From positions 136,013,792-136,077,791 of the forward strand of contig CM041084.1 in the NCBI GenBank assembly GCA_023079485.1: a stretch of 64,000 bases of DNA, given 5' to 3'. The translations under genes were made by a program, and so were the position numbers. Source of the DNA: Archilochus colubris (Eukaryota; Chordata; Aves; Apodiformes; Trochilidae). A model generated the notes under the pieces. It had not been told where the DNA came from and did not search any database. It worked only from the letters and a program-made list of their open reading frames with translations. This document shows positions 12,584 through 26,445 of this stretch, one piece after another (the stretch's first letter is position 1; each line of letters starts with the position of its first letter).

Positions 12584-15396
12584 ATGACAGCATACAAGTA
12601 ATTTTGTAGGCCTGTAACTGGAAGGAATATTTCTATTCTAAAAGGTAAATGTGGTTGAATGTGTTAGAAAAAAATTAACACCAGAAAAAAAAGTTACAAT
12701 TTTGGCTTTTATTTCACTTAATCCACTCATGGTGGCATGTAAGGTAATTCCTCTAGTGCTGCATTACTCTGTGAGAGACAATTTCTTTTGACCCCAAATT
12801 ATATTTAAACAAATTGTAACAGGCACCCCTTGTCATTCCCATATTAGCAGCCTTGGAGATTACTACAGTAGGAAAATACTTCTCTGCTCCAGTACTAACT
12901 TTTTTTCTCTCCATTTGTTACCCTCCACACGCAGCTTTTAGTTTTACTTCTGAGTTTACATCCATTTGTAGACATCAGTAACACCACCTCTTTCTCATGA
13001 AAGACATCTTAAGGAGACTGAGAGTTCATATCTAATAAATCAAATGAAAACTGCTTTGAAAAACTAAATGCAAGACAATCATAACTCTTGGAATATTGAA
13101 CAAAATTATGCCCCTCTTTAGGAAATAACTTGGTTTAGGAGTGTCTAGCTATTGAGTATGTAAACATTGTTGTCACCATCAAACAAACACATTGTTCAGG
13201 TTTAGGTCAGTACCTGTTTCTCTTCCCTTTAGGATGGAAAATGTGGTTTGACTCTTCACTCAAATAACCTGCTTTTTCCAGTTGTAAAAAATTAAAAAGA
13301 AATACACCCCAGTAAACAAAATTTGTGAACCATTTTACAATAGGTCTGTGGAACACCAGGATAATGATTTAACCAGAATGATTTATTTAGAAGTCTTCTA
13401 TTTGGGTTACTGTTAAAGAATATCCATAGTTCAGTAACTTTAGAGTTTAAGTATAAATCATTATGATTAACAAGGCATGTCCTTTAATTTATTGGGACAA
13501 AATAGTGCATGTTTCTAGTCTTAACTTTTTCACTCAAGTCTGTGGCTATACTAGGACAGAAACCTGCTCAGGAACACTTCTGTGCACAAAATGGTCTGTC
13601 TATTGGCAAAGACAATAATTTTTTGAGGTTCTGATCTAAAAACTGAAAAGTAGAGATAAACGATGTTCAGTGGACAGAAGCTTTCTTTGTCATAATTTAA
13701 TTTACATATTTAGATAGAATTTCACTGTTTTTATTGACTGTTCATATCAGAGTTGGTTCTCCTAAGAATATGCTGTCGCTGGCCAAGTTAAATGCCATCT
13801 GCCATCTTCCCTAACTGGCAGAAGATGGTTTTATGCCTGCTCCTATTACTTGTCTTTGATTTCTGTGCTGAAGTAGATTTGCCCAGTGGTTTGCAACCAC
13901 TGAAAACAGATGTTCTATCTTACTAAAGTAAAAATAAAAAAATTAGACTGTCAGAAAATATTAGCACTTAAGAAGAATGGAACGTCGAGGTGAACTCCAC
14001 TGATTCATTGAGTTACAAGTGTGAACTAGTACACAATGGAAGAACCTCTTTCTCCAAACCGAATGCAAACCGAAGGAAAAGACCATTTGCAGACTTCACT
14101 TGGGGACTGACCTCTAGAGGGCAACACAATCATATATAATGGCAATTCAATGGCAGGATCAGAATAGCACACTAATCAATATACCTCATCCATCGTCTAC
14201 ATCATAAACCTTCATTTATAAGAAAGCTAATTTGAAGGACCTGTTTTACAGAATTACATGCCATGTGATGACCAGATGCCACCTGTATGGTTACTCTGAC
14301 TATATTGTACTTTCCATTGACACAGGTCATGGCCATAAAATACATGACCTTCCACTCTAAAAATACAACCTTTAAACTTGAAAAAAACCACAAATATCTA
14401 TAAGCTTTCAAGTCTTTTATTCTCTGGAAACAAAAACACTCTTAAGAAGATGAGAATGTCACACTCAAACCTTCAAGATATAAGCCTACCGTAGTTCCAG
14501 ACTGCTAATCCTCAATTCATTTTTTCAAAGCATTCCTAAAACCCCTTTCTCTGTGTGACTCATTATGATAAATTTTAAATACATACATATGTGTAAATTA
14601 AACTAAAATCTTCCTATGGATGTTCTTTAAGTATCCTAAGTATCCCAGAAACTTTTACCTACTACCTCTCTGTATTGCTTAGATGATAGTCTGTTCATGG
14701 GAAGGTAATCCTCATTTTATCTTGGAAAGATAAAAGATATACAACATATTCTCTGTGCTTCATTTTTAAATAATGGGAGTCCTATTAAATAAATAAAGAT
14801 TAGCCCTCACATTTTTTTCCTAAATATATTACTCATACTATAGGTACTGTGTTAGAAGTAATATTAGCACAGAAATGGGTAAATGATTCTTTCTCTTAGT
14901 GCACTCTGAAAAGCATTTAATCATTATCTACTGCAGCCATTCACCATGGAATCAAAACTAACACTTTCATTTTCAAATGTCAATTTCTGCTCTTAAATTA
15001 AATGAAAATGTGACTCAGTGTGATACATCATCATCTAAAGTAACTCCTGAGGAAATCACTAGAGTAATGCCAGTAGTGTTGCCTGCCATTTTCTGAAGTG
15101 TTTTAGTATAAAAAACAGGCTGTGTGGGGATTTTTTCTAATGGCTGCCTGATGCAATCTTTCTTTGGTCAAGGCTGCGAACATTTCACTCAGGGCAGCTC
15201 TTCAAGACAGTACTTGGAACTGACAAGAGGATGAAATGTGGCCTGGGCCTTCACATAAGGCAAAGAATAGGCTGAGTTGTAATCTCTGCAGTAATGAGCT
15301 TTGATTGCCCCATTTTCCTGCCTTCCTGAGAAAGTTAATTGATATTTGTACAGCTGTACTGGGTGTCTATGGCAAGGTGTTGATGGTGGAAAACTG

Positions 15397-16195
15397 CTGG
15401 GCTGGTGTCTGTGGGAAGTGTCCAGGGGCTGCCTTGTGCTGGACACAGATGTATCCAGCTGGTTCCAGACAGCTCTCAATGGACCCACTGTAGAAAACAG
15501 CTGAGCCACTTAGCCAAGATGGTGGCACCTCTGGATAAATGGATTTCAGAAAGGACAAAAATGCTTCATGACAGTATGAGGAGTAAGGAAATGAGTGTTG
15601 AAAAAGAGCTCTGCAGACACCAAGGGCAGAGAAAAAGGATGGGTAAAAGGTGCTGCAGGCACCAGAACAGATATTCCTCTGCAGCCTGTGGAGAAGGCCA
15701 GGGTGAAGGCAGGCTGCTACCCTGCAGCCCATGGGTTTTAGCTGTGGAGAATATCCCCATGCTTCAGCAGGCAGTTATTCCCTGAAGGAGCTGCAGCACA
15801 TGGAGGCTCTACATTGGATCAGGGGAAAAGTGTGAGGAAGGAGCAGCGGAGAAGGACTAGTATGGATCAAAAGAAAAAAATTATTTCCATACCCCCTGCA
15901 TTGCTTAGGTTGGGGTGGAGTCATGAATGAAGAAGTGAAGTTGAGCCTGGGAAGAAGTGAGGTGGGAGGTGGAAGGAAGGTGTTGTGCTGATTTCTTTTT
16001 CCTTCTATGCCAATCTATTTTAATTGACAATAAATTAAATTAATTTTCCCTATCTGCTTTGCTCATAGTAGCAAACAGTAAGCAATCTCCCTGTCTTTGT
16101 CTCAGACCATGAGATCTTATTTTCTCCCCTCACACACCTAAGAAAGAATGGCTGGGGGCAATGGTCTGGCAACCAAACAAGTTCAACCCACCACC
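15397..16195 (+). mobile_element. High-copy avian interspersed repeat, LTR-like, degraded
   Basis: I recognise, from memory of bird genomes, the succession GGTGTCTGTG, GCCAAGATGGTGGC, CTCTGCAGACACCAAGG, GCAGATATTCC, TGCAGCCCATGG, GTTGAGCCTGGGAAGAAG, an AATAAATTAA segment (poly(A)-like hexamer at 16029-16034), and an end resembling TCAACCCACCA. The same family normally carries several TGCAGCCCGTGG units in tandem, and here few remain. It is probably derived from an LTR retrotransposon, but the class is uncertain. Small open frames inside it (for example 15405-15785) are repeat sequence, not genes. The 5' boundary is unclear and could lie about 40-100 bp further left. Confidence 0.6.
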
Positions 16196-19100
16196 AAAGC
16201 ATTGAGAATAAACATAATTTGTCTATGGCAGATCAATATGTTTTCTCCACAAAAGATTTTTGCTGTGTATGAAGAGCCAGGAACTAAAGGCCTCAGAGAG
16301 AAAATTCTCAAAAGTTTCTCTCCTGGACACTCATCTGAATTCTGTAGTCAAGTTGGGATAGGTGTATCTCACAAAAATGTGCAGTTTGAACTCAGAATTC
16401 ATCTAGACTTTGAGGACATGAATGAAAATTTCCAATCTCTCCCCCTCCTTCATATTTCATTAAGACCATAACCAGTAATTTAGAGCTGCTAGACACTCCC
16501 TTCTCTTCAGTTTATCCTGGAATTATAATGAGGAGAGGTAATTGGAATACAAAACAATTTTGTAACTGTTGCAATACTGAATCTTCTAAATATTGCCCAT
16601 GATATCAGTAGGGAAGGAACACAAGCCTTACACAATTCTTTCTGTTGAATTGAGAAATCCACATACTCGGTATCAAGCATGGACTTTACAAAGAGTCCTG
16701 AGCTATTCATGTAATAGGATTGTAACTGCAACCTAAGTAGAACATCCCATTCACATTTTGCAGCTGCAGATCAATTAAAGGGTTGCTTTAAAACCACTTC
16801 AAAGACTTCCCATCTACGTCAGTATCATTGGGCTGAAAATTAACTTGAGAAATTAAGGAGAGATTTTTCTCCTAGTTGCATATACAACTGACTAGACACC
16901 ATCTCTCAGGAATGTATCCGTAGAAACTCTCCCACTGAACTTCACAATCTCAACACAATGTCATTCACATATTGAAGTTTTTGGTCCCCATTGTCTCCAA
17001 GACAAACTGCAACTTCAGGATGGATAAACTCATCCATCCTGTACCAAAATGCCAAGCACTAGCAGCTGAAGGAAGCCTCCTCTACTCTTACAAAGATGCT
17101 GAGCCACTTCCAGGACATGTGCAGCAATTTGCAGATCAAGTTTTACAGAAACCTCTCCAGGGACTTAACAAGTAAATGGGAAGTCAAACAGGTGTGAAAC
17201 TGAACTCAGTAGAGGGCAATAGACCTGAGTGTACAGTAGCAATACAGCAGCCCTAGGTAAAACAGCTGTTTTTGACCTGAACCTTATGGTCTGCAGGTAG
17301 AGGATAATTTGATGGGGGTGGAAGAAGAACAGGAGAAGACTTACACTTCTCATAATGCCTCTGATAACTCTGCCTGGCCTTCAGAAGAATGTTGTTCTCA
17401 TTTGGTTAGTCTGATTACCTTTGCTTTTCTGCATACTAGCAAAATTGGTTTCAAATGAAAGAATGTAAGAATAATTGTATTATTTAATTTGCTTAGAAAT
17501 ACTGGTATTGAGCTGCATTACCTAGAAATTGACCAGCGACAGGAACTGAAAGAAACATCTTTTGATTAAGAGAAAAGCTTTACCACTGTAAAAATGTAAG
17601 GCTATGTTGGGATGTATTTGTTTTGAAAATAGTAAGTTTTCTTGTTGTTTTTTTTTTTTAGTTTAAAATGTCATTGTAGTAGAGGTCGGAATGTGTATTT
17701 TATTTATAAAACACAATCCCTAAATTGTGGAAAGGTAAAGTCAAAGAAGCAAAAACTGCCATTCAGGGAATATAAACACAATGTCCTTTCAACCTGCTTC
17801 TCAGTTAAGAGGATAGAAACACAGGAAAAAAAAATATTCAATGGACAATAATTTTTTGAAATCCATGATAGAGCATGTGAAAAGGTCAACAGAAAATCCT
17901 AGGACTTGTTTGAAAGGCAGAGTCTTTCTGACTAACTTTTTAGAAATGCTGATATTTGTTGTGAACATTCTGGTGCTGAAGACTGGATTGTAACTGTCAG
18001 TAAAGTGACACTTGTGCTAAAATGTGACAGATCCCTCCTGGATCCACCTCAGAACTGCAGAACTACTGAGCTGACACCTGGTGCTTTGGAATAGTTATAC
18101 AGCAAGCAAAACCCAGGGAAAAGACTCTGAAAGAAAGTCAATTGCCAGTAGACCAAGGAAAACAAAGGCTAAATAACAGAAGTGGCAGTGAAAGCTTTTA
18201 AGCAGGGGGGAAAAAAATCACAGAAGAAAGTGTCAGAGATAATGTCATTAGCAGTGGCAAATGGAAGTCATTTATTAAGAAAGTAGTGAAAGCAAGGGAG
18301 GAAGAAAATGTTTTTGAGCTTTTATTCTGTGGTTTCAAATCTTTTAAAGATTCCTAGAACTATTTCTTTCAAATGCAGAAACTACTTAAGGCGCAATAAA
18401 AGCACTGATTAAATGCTTGTCAGCCTATAAAATGAGTTAGATCTTTCAGGAGAATTGACTGCCTATTGTGATATAAGCCTAATATCTGAATATCAATGAT
18501 TAACTCATTGTTTTGGCTAGATTACATGACTTGGAAAATGTGATTAGAATTTGCTGTGGAGGCAGAAAGTATTTCATATATGTGTGCAGATCAAAGGGCC
18601 TGCCTTAGCTACTGCTCTGTATCCATGCTTACTCAACAGCATCTTAAATTTCAAAACATGATGAACTTAATCCTGACCCATTTTCTGAGAAGTCTCAGAT
18701 ATTCTAGTCGCTCCAATACTACTCTTTTTCCCTCTGAGTCCCTTAAATTGTACAGCAGAAAGAGCTATAACAAATTCAGTTAAAGTTTTCTTTTGACTAA
18801 CAACAGGGCCAAGATTTTTTCATTTTTTGACAATGCTCACAATTACAATTTAAAAGCTAAATCCTAGACCCCATTCCTGCTGCTCACACTTACCTTCTCA
18901 AGGAATCTCCTTATCCAGAAGCCAACGTTACTTCTGCAGTTACCAGTGCATCCCTTTTCTGCATGCCTGGCATTTAGAGTTGAAATACTTCAGAAAATCT
19001 ACTGTCTTTTTTTTTTATTTGCCAGACTTGAACATGTTGTACATACTAAACAAATATTAGGCATATTGGGCAAAGAATACCTGTAATAATCAGGTAGCCA

Positions 19101-20618
19101 GTTTTGTACTGAAACATGCTGAGGTGCTATCAGGAATTCCTTGCCAAAAAAAAAGAAATGTGATATTGCTGATAAATAGACATAACACATTTCTGAGAAG
19201 CAAGCCAATGATAGCTATTTTGAAAAGACAGGGGAAAATACCCACAATTAGAGTAATGCAGTATAGCCACTTATAATTGATGTTCTAGGGAAATACAGCA
19301 AGCTTTTTTTTTTACTGTGCACAGGAGTTTCACATCTACATATCTGTACAACAGGCAGTGACCTTAGAAAGAAAATGAGATTGAGATTTTCAATTCAAAC
19401 CAGTTTGACAACTTCCAGCTAGGCCAAAGTGATCTAATTTATCTTTTTTCTTCTTTTTTTGTTTCAAAATAGCTAAGAAAACAATCAAGTGTCTCAAATG
19501 AGAAGGTGAGTGTAGACAGTCTTTGCTAGTTTCATCCACTAATGAAGTGAATAGTAGCAATATTTGACATTTCTATTGCCTCTTTCATCCCAAAACACCT
19601 TAATCAAGTTCATATCCATTTAGAAAAAACTTTTAGCCTCACATGTGACTGAAATCAAGCCACAGAAACACAGCAAAAAATGAGTTGTACTTTTAAATTC
19701 AACAAGTAAAGGATTTTTTTAATCACTTGAGACTATATGGGAAGATGTTCAAGAGATTAAAAAAGCAATCAAGGTATAGTATACACTTGTAGCAGTCACA
19801 GTAGAATGTAATTTCTTAAGTGGATTAAGTATTTGAGTCATTATGATCAATCTCTACACAGGTGAAGAAGAAGTATATCCTACAACAGCAGATCATGTTA
19901 TGAAGCCTTTTTGAACCAGTCATTGGTATATGTGAAGATATTTCCATTTACTCTTCTTTTTAGCAAGAAAATAAGCATTTGCTGAATAGTGATGATGTAC
20001 TGATGTATCAGTTACTTAATCTCACAGGCTTTAAACTCTGAGTCTCTGAGTTCTGATGTGCTTAACATGTCTAATTCCACTGAAAAATAAATAAAATTCA
20101 GTTCAATTCATTGCATGGACAGTACCATAGATAATGTTAAATTTAAGGTAATTACATGAGCTTTAAGCTAAAGGTAAAAAATTATCACCAAGAAAATGTC
20201 TGGAAAATCAAAATTTATATAGAACACATTGGGACCTTATGGAAAAGGTTAGGAAATCTCTATTCCTTAGTGTCAGGTTTGTATTAATATTGGTTAAAAC
20301 AAAACCCAAATGTTTTCTGATGAACCTAAATAGAAAGAGTGTTTTTCAGACTAGGTTTGTACCTTTTAGGGAATATGGACTCCATAACTTTTGATTCAAA
20401 CCTCTAGTAATCAACCAGGTAGTTTCTTTTTCCAGCATTATTCCATTCTTAGCCTCATTAATTAATTTATAGTTTTACATTATTAAGGCATTTTTTTTCC
20501 AGGAAACATTAAATCCTTGCCTGAACCAGCACACAAGGACTGGAGAATGTGTGCACTGAGAAGCCCAGTAAAGTGTGTGTTTACAGAAACATTTCTCTTT
20601 ACATCTTGGCAAAAACAA

Positions 20619-20623
<5 letters not shown>

Positions 20624-20651
<28 letters not shown>
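20624..20651. repeat. A28 homopolymer
   Basis: 28 consecutive A with no identifiable retroposed sequence in front. Length is likely to be polymorphic or error-prone. Confidence 0.9.
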
Positions 20652-20652
<1 letters not shown>

Positions 20653-23600
20653 ATACTGTTTCATGATCCATCAAATGAAGATCTGCATTTACTCAAATTC
20701 GCAGAGCCTGCTGCTTCACTCTTTTGTATATGAGACAGACATACAAGATGAATTAGGTGATATATCATATGTACTTTTTCTTGAATATTCATCTGACTCA
20801 GATAATTATATTTGCCATCTGGAAAATACTCTGTATGACGTGGTTAGATCAAAGTCAGCTGATGGAACTGGAAGATGAGACCAGAGGTTGCTGCTCAGGC
20901 TGATCTGTCCAAGATTGCAGCTCTGAAACGCAGGCAATAAAGAAGGTCAAGTTGACTCATTTAAAACATTGATCAAAAAAGTCAGGAAGTTGCATATAGG
21001 TTTTATCATGTTACTATTTTACATAATTTCAGGTTATAGTGAAATGTGCTTAAAAGTTTTAGAGAACTGTAAAACTTAGTGACAAGTAATATATTACTAA
21101 TGCAATGCATGGGAAATTTTGAGTGCTTTTATCAATACCTAATTCTCTTAGCTAGCAAATCTATGATAAGAAAAAGATACAACTAAAGCAAAGTTATTTA
21201 GATTGGAAGATTACTGTATTCAGTCTTAAGTAATCTTCAAATACTACAGACACCAAGCCTAGAGAATACTTTAAATTTACTGCAGAGAGTGGGGAGAAAT
21301 AATAAAAGGGAAATTTCAGCTTTCAGCAGAGTACAGAAACAAGACTCAAGATATAAAGGTTCAGAACATTATCCAGATTTAGAGAAGGATCATTTTCCTT
21401 TAGCAGATAAAATGGATATGCCTTAATAAATTCATGTATGTGAACAAACACATGTACATCTAAGCAGTTATATTCCCTTCACCTCTGAATTCAGTGTTTA
21501 GCTGAAAAAGCTTACTTAGATTAAATCTAGAGTAATGGAACATCATATGAAAAGCAAACTCTTTCTACTGCTCTAAATAATTTTAAATATCTTTCTATCT
21601 TCCCTCCACAGTATTCATTTCACTTACCTTACAAGAAAATAAGATGGTTTCGTAACTTTATATTAATATAATAAGTTTAAGCAGTATTAATATAACTGAT
21701 GTTCAGATCCTGTCTTTTTTAAGGTAGGAGTTCTTTAGTAGGGCTAGGAAATAACTACCTCTGTCTACAAATTAGCAAGAGAGAAGGTATGCATATAAAG
21801 GAGAAACAAGATGGAAAATTGCAAATTCCAGAGGGAACAACAAGGTAAAATGAAGAAAGGGAGGGGTGTTAATTTCTGTCTGCTCTTTGGCAAAGTTTCA
21901 TGGCCTGGAAAACTTCTTTTCTTTGTCCATTATTGGTAGATCTGCTTCCCTTGTGCTGTGCTCTGGCCAAGTTTTATGAATTAAAGAGAGTTGAGAATAA
22001 TCAATACATTACACAAGAAATCTCTAAGGAAACTCATAATCTACAGGAAATTATCTTGAGTCACTATATGACATCAGTTCTTTGGGTTAATAAAGTAAGT
22101 GTAGCCTCTAGCAGATAAGCTGTCAATGGAAATAGGAAGGTTTAGAAGAGATTTAAAAAATCAAGGTGTTAAATATACATTTCCATTATCTCAGGGGTAC
22201 AATGGGAAAGAAGGATATTCTTTAGATCATTGCATACAGTGTTTGCCATTGCATATATCTCATATTTCTATAAGCTCATCTATGCATCCAGAAAATAGTG
22301 CCCACATCCTCAAGTTCTACAGGTAGGTTCATTTAACTGGCTCATTTAACTCAGTGCTGGTGAAGCAATAGTGCTGTAAATATGAGACCAGGTCAGCTTA
22401 CTTCGCATTTTGTGAGCATAAAAGAATTATAGATTTTCCAGGTGCTGGCTAAAGGACTGATACTTTTAAAGCCTAAATTTCATGCACTTTTCTAATTGAC
22501 TGATTTTTTTCAGTTCTGCTAAAAGTGATATTAGCTGTCCCACCCAGAATTGTTCATGGCAAGCTGCATTTCAAGGGGTTTAGAAGACCTCCCAGTGCAA
22601 AAGCTCTGCAATCCCTTCAGAAATTTTAGCTTTTTAAATAACACACAAAATTGCTGTTCTCCAAACTGAGAAGAAGCAATCAGCATGCTGGCCTTGTGGT
22701 TTCTCTCACTGTAAGAAGATGGACAGATAAACCTGTCTTACACACTCCTTAAGATTCATTTTTTCTGAACTCACAGGCACATGATGCATGTTGATTGTTT
22801 CCTGTATCTCTGATTCATCTTCTTCATCCAGTCCCAAAATCCTCATTATATTAGTTATGGACCTTATTTAAAATACTCTAAGCCAAGATATGTTTCATTC
22901 ATACAACCTTAAATACGTTGGGAAGAGGTCCAATTTACAGGAAAAGCTAGCCAGTTAGCTGTTGAAAAAGCAGGTTCTATTATTTATTTTAAAGTAGAGC
23001 CCCAAAATATATTCATCTTTAAAAACTATTTGCCTCAAGTTTATATGGAGTAGTGCTGCAGATCTGCAACATTTGGTTGTAGCTCTGTCTTTTCTCTCCT
23101 TTAGGTTTCTCTGCTTTCAGTGACACCTCAGGGACTCTTGCAGTTTTAGAATTTGCTAAGTGGTGGGTCTTTTGGTATTCAGGATCTGAAGTTCTTAGTT
23201 TTTCCTACATCCTCATTGTTGCATAGATTCCTTCTGTCCTCCGTACTCAATGAAAACAGTTCACTGGTGTCACCTGTGTCACTGATTCCCTCTCCCCCCT
23301 TGTTATCTCACCTTTAGTGGTTTGTTTGTTGAGAAGTCTGCATTGCTCAGCTTTACAAATACAAGGGCAGTATAGGAATAAAAATGTGATTTAGGGTGAA
23401 GAGCAAGAACTAGGTAAACTTTCTATTGCCCATATTAGAAATGCATAAAATCAATTTGCCTGGGTTTTCTACCGGCATGGGCAAAGCAAATGTTCATCAT
23501 AAAGAAGGGAATGGATCTGCCCATACTTGCTGTGTAAGGAAAAGTAGACTGAATCTGTTAGTGCCACTGAAGGGAAGGTAAGACATGGCCACTGAGGGAC

Positions 23601-25829
23601 AAGTGGGTAGCTGTGTAGATTCTGCTAGCACAGTGAAAGGAGGGTCTTCAGGGTGTTGAAGCTGAAGTTTTGCACCTCATCTCCATGCTGCAATATAAAC
23701 CTTGAACAACAAAATTCATTATTGATGCACAGCTGAGCATCTGGTCTAAACCAGGCCCAATACATTCCCCCAGACTATAGCTTTGTAAACACTTCATACT
23801 GACATTAGCTGCCAAGAAAAACCCCATAACACGTTTTTCCACATAACCAACTGCTCGTTTTACCACCACTGACACAGGTGTTTTTGTCACTGTGTTGGGA
23901 ACTGGATTGGGGAATTAATGGGGGTTAAAAGTCACCTTTTTGGGGCAAGTTGTAAAAAATTGGTTCCCTGATCTCATCCATCTCATGGAAACACAAATAC
24001 TTGTGCCAGTAGAAAGAAGAGAGCAGCATGGGGCGCAGGCAGGTAGAGGTAGGACTGCTTCTTCTGGCAGCATCTCCAGCTTGAAGTGTTCCTCAGATTG
24101 TGGACTCAGGAAATTGACAGAGAATGAGAAGAGACCCTGTCTTTTCCAAGGCCTCTTCGCAGCAATCAGGCAACACCTTGGATCTTAGTGGTCAGATCCA
24201 GTGCTTCCCAAAGTCTCAGGAACTTTGTTGTCTTTGTGTATTAAATAGTACATATTTGACAACTATTATATTTTGTTGAGATTTCCTTAATATAATTATG
24301 ACTTTCATTCTTGCTCCATTAATATGTTTTTTCAGTCCTGATATTCTAATCTGAAATTCCTATATTTTTTGTGTATTCAGGCTTTCTGGCATTGTTCTGC
24401 TGTTAAATGTCTTTATCATCTTAGACTATAAACAGGGTAAAGCCTGCCCTTTTATATGTGCCAGTAATTCAGGTAGTTCTCTGTTATTCCTCATCTCCTC
24501 ACCAAGCACCACAATCTTGAGGAAATGGAGAAAGCTGGCTTAAGAGAAAATTTGGTGGACTGCGTAGGTAAATTAAGCTCTATTACTTTTTGTTCTTCTT
24601 AATCTGAACCAAGCTATGTGGAATAGTTAACTGTGTACTTTCCATGAAAACTTCTTAACAGACTAGTTTGTTTGCACACAGGGAAGAGGATGTCATAATA
24701 TCATGATAAAAACCATCTCAGCAATCTATGACTTTAGATGTGCTAGTGATGCCAGAGAATAAATGAGTATGTCTTCAAAGACAAGACCTATATGATTTCT
24801 TAGTTAAGGATTTGTCTGTAGAGTGGCTTCCATGAAAAAGCTATCAAGAGTAGCCATTTAAATGTGGAACATAGACACAGACTGGGATTCTCTACTGTCA
24901 AGTGGAAATCTTTTTAGAATGGGAACTGGAATAAAACTTACAAGTTCTGAGTAAAGCTCAGTAAAAATGTGTTAAAACAAGTCCTTTTTTCAGCAAAGAA
25001 GTTCTCACAGGACCACTGAAGCATTTTTTATTAAAAAAAAAATCACTCTGCACTTTTCTGAGCAAGGAAAATGGAGTTGTTTCAAAAGTGTTAATTATAA
25101 TAACTTTGAATTGATGGTCATGTTCAGTCCTACGAAACTGGGAATGTTCATCATTGTTGTGTCTTTATTTGTGTTGCTAGAAGCTGAAGATTTGCTCACA
25201 AAATTTATTATGTTAGAAAATAGGAATACAATATTTGATCAAGTGTAGACATCTACTATGTGAATACTGTATCACTCTGTCCACAACTGAGCTAAATAGG
25301 GCCACCCCTCACAGTACCAGGAAATATTCCTCCTATTCTATAGTTGATGTCTATATTTAAGATTAATCTAAAAGTGCTTCTGTCTTCAAAGCTTTCTTAG
25401 TCAATTCGAGCAGACTGCAGATACCGATACTGAGGCAAAGCTACTGCAGCCACACTCATCAGACAAGAGGAATGAGTAGACAAGGAGCAATGACAGTCTT
25501 AGTAAATCAAAAACTGGTCAAGGCCATTCTCTGACACATAGTTTTGCTTGCAAGAACTTCCTGCCCTCCTAAACATGGCCACACACCAAAGCATCATGGG
25601 TGATTCAGGATGTGTCCCATGACTCTTGTTGCTTCCTGCTGGAAAAGTGTCCCCAAAGGAAAGGGTTCCAGTAAAAGCTCCATTCATACCCCTCAAAAAC
25701 TGGGAGTGTTCTCTGTGCCAACTCCCCAGATGTGCCCAGAACCTGACTGGAAGAGCAGAGCTGGCCTCAGACACAGTGCACCAGAGAGAGCTCTGGTCAC
25801 TAAGCATTGCAAAGACTCATTATCCAGTG

Positions 25830-26011
25830 TCTATGCTGCCCAGGGAGCTTGTAGAGTCTCCTTCTCTGGAGACATTCAAAGCCTCCCTGGACATATTCCT
25901 GTGTGACCTGTACTAGGTGATACTGCTCTGGCAGGGGTCTTGGACTCGATGATCTTTCATGGATCCTCCCAACCTCTTTAACATTATGTGAGTCTGTGAT
26001 TCTGTGATTCT
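25830..26011 (+). mobile_element. CR1 LINE 3' end with octamer tail
   Basis: The sense frame gives LPRELVESPSLETFKASLD, the CR1 ORF2 C-terminus, followed by TTGGACTCGATGATCTTTC and a (TCTGTGAT)n tail at 25992-26011. Confidence 0.92.
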
Positions 26012-26409
26012 CAGATTGTTTTACAGTAAATATAGAGCTTAGCCAGAGCTGTGTTGACAAGTATGATCATGATGTCAGTGCATCAGAATCTAGCATGTTA
26101 TTCTTAATTGTAGATGTTAATGTATAATTACAGGGATTTCGTAGTGAATTATTATGAAAACATAAAAAGATGGAAGAGTCTTTGTTCTTCAGTTAACAGG
26201 GAGTATTTCGTGCTTGTGTCCAGCTCTGACCTCAGAGGCCTGTGTATTAAAGAGCTCTTGATACACCTCACCATTTGTATCTACCAATGTGCTTCAGGTT
26301 TTGTTGGCCTTTCTCTCTGATTGGTTCCTGCTGCATACACCATATTCATATGGGAGAAATGTAGACCAGATTTGTGAATGTTTATAACCACAGCCTTATC
26401 TAGGCTAAT

Positions 26410-26445
26410 AGAGATCTCTGGGGGTCATTCAGTCCAGACCCCTCC
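26410..26445 (-). mobile_element. Possible CR1 3' scrap, antisense
   Basis: AGAGATCTCTGGGGGTCATT, then AGTCCAGACCCCT, resembles reversed CR1 3' sequence. It is weak and short. Confidence 0.35.

Noticed and set aside
15405..15785. 126-codon open frame
   Set aside because: Lies inside the high-copy LTR-like repeat, and the frame is repeat sequence.
20549..20878. 109-codon frame with a poly-lysine stretch
   Set aside because: The lysines are the A28 homopolymer, with no other coding support.
23648..23890. 80-codon minus-strand frame with a protein-like composition (VVVKRAVGYVEKRVMGFF...)
   Set aside because: Considered as a gene or retroviral remnant, but I recognise no family, and no flanking exon signals, LTRs or poly(A) tail are visible.
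25610..25916. Overlapping 96- to 102-codon frames
   Set aside because: The 3' part is the CR1 ORF2 C-terminus and the rest is unrecognised. Not a host gene.
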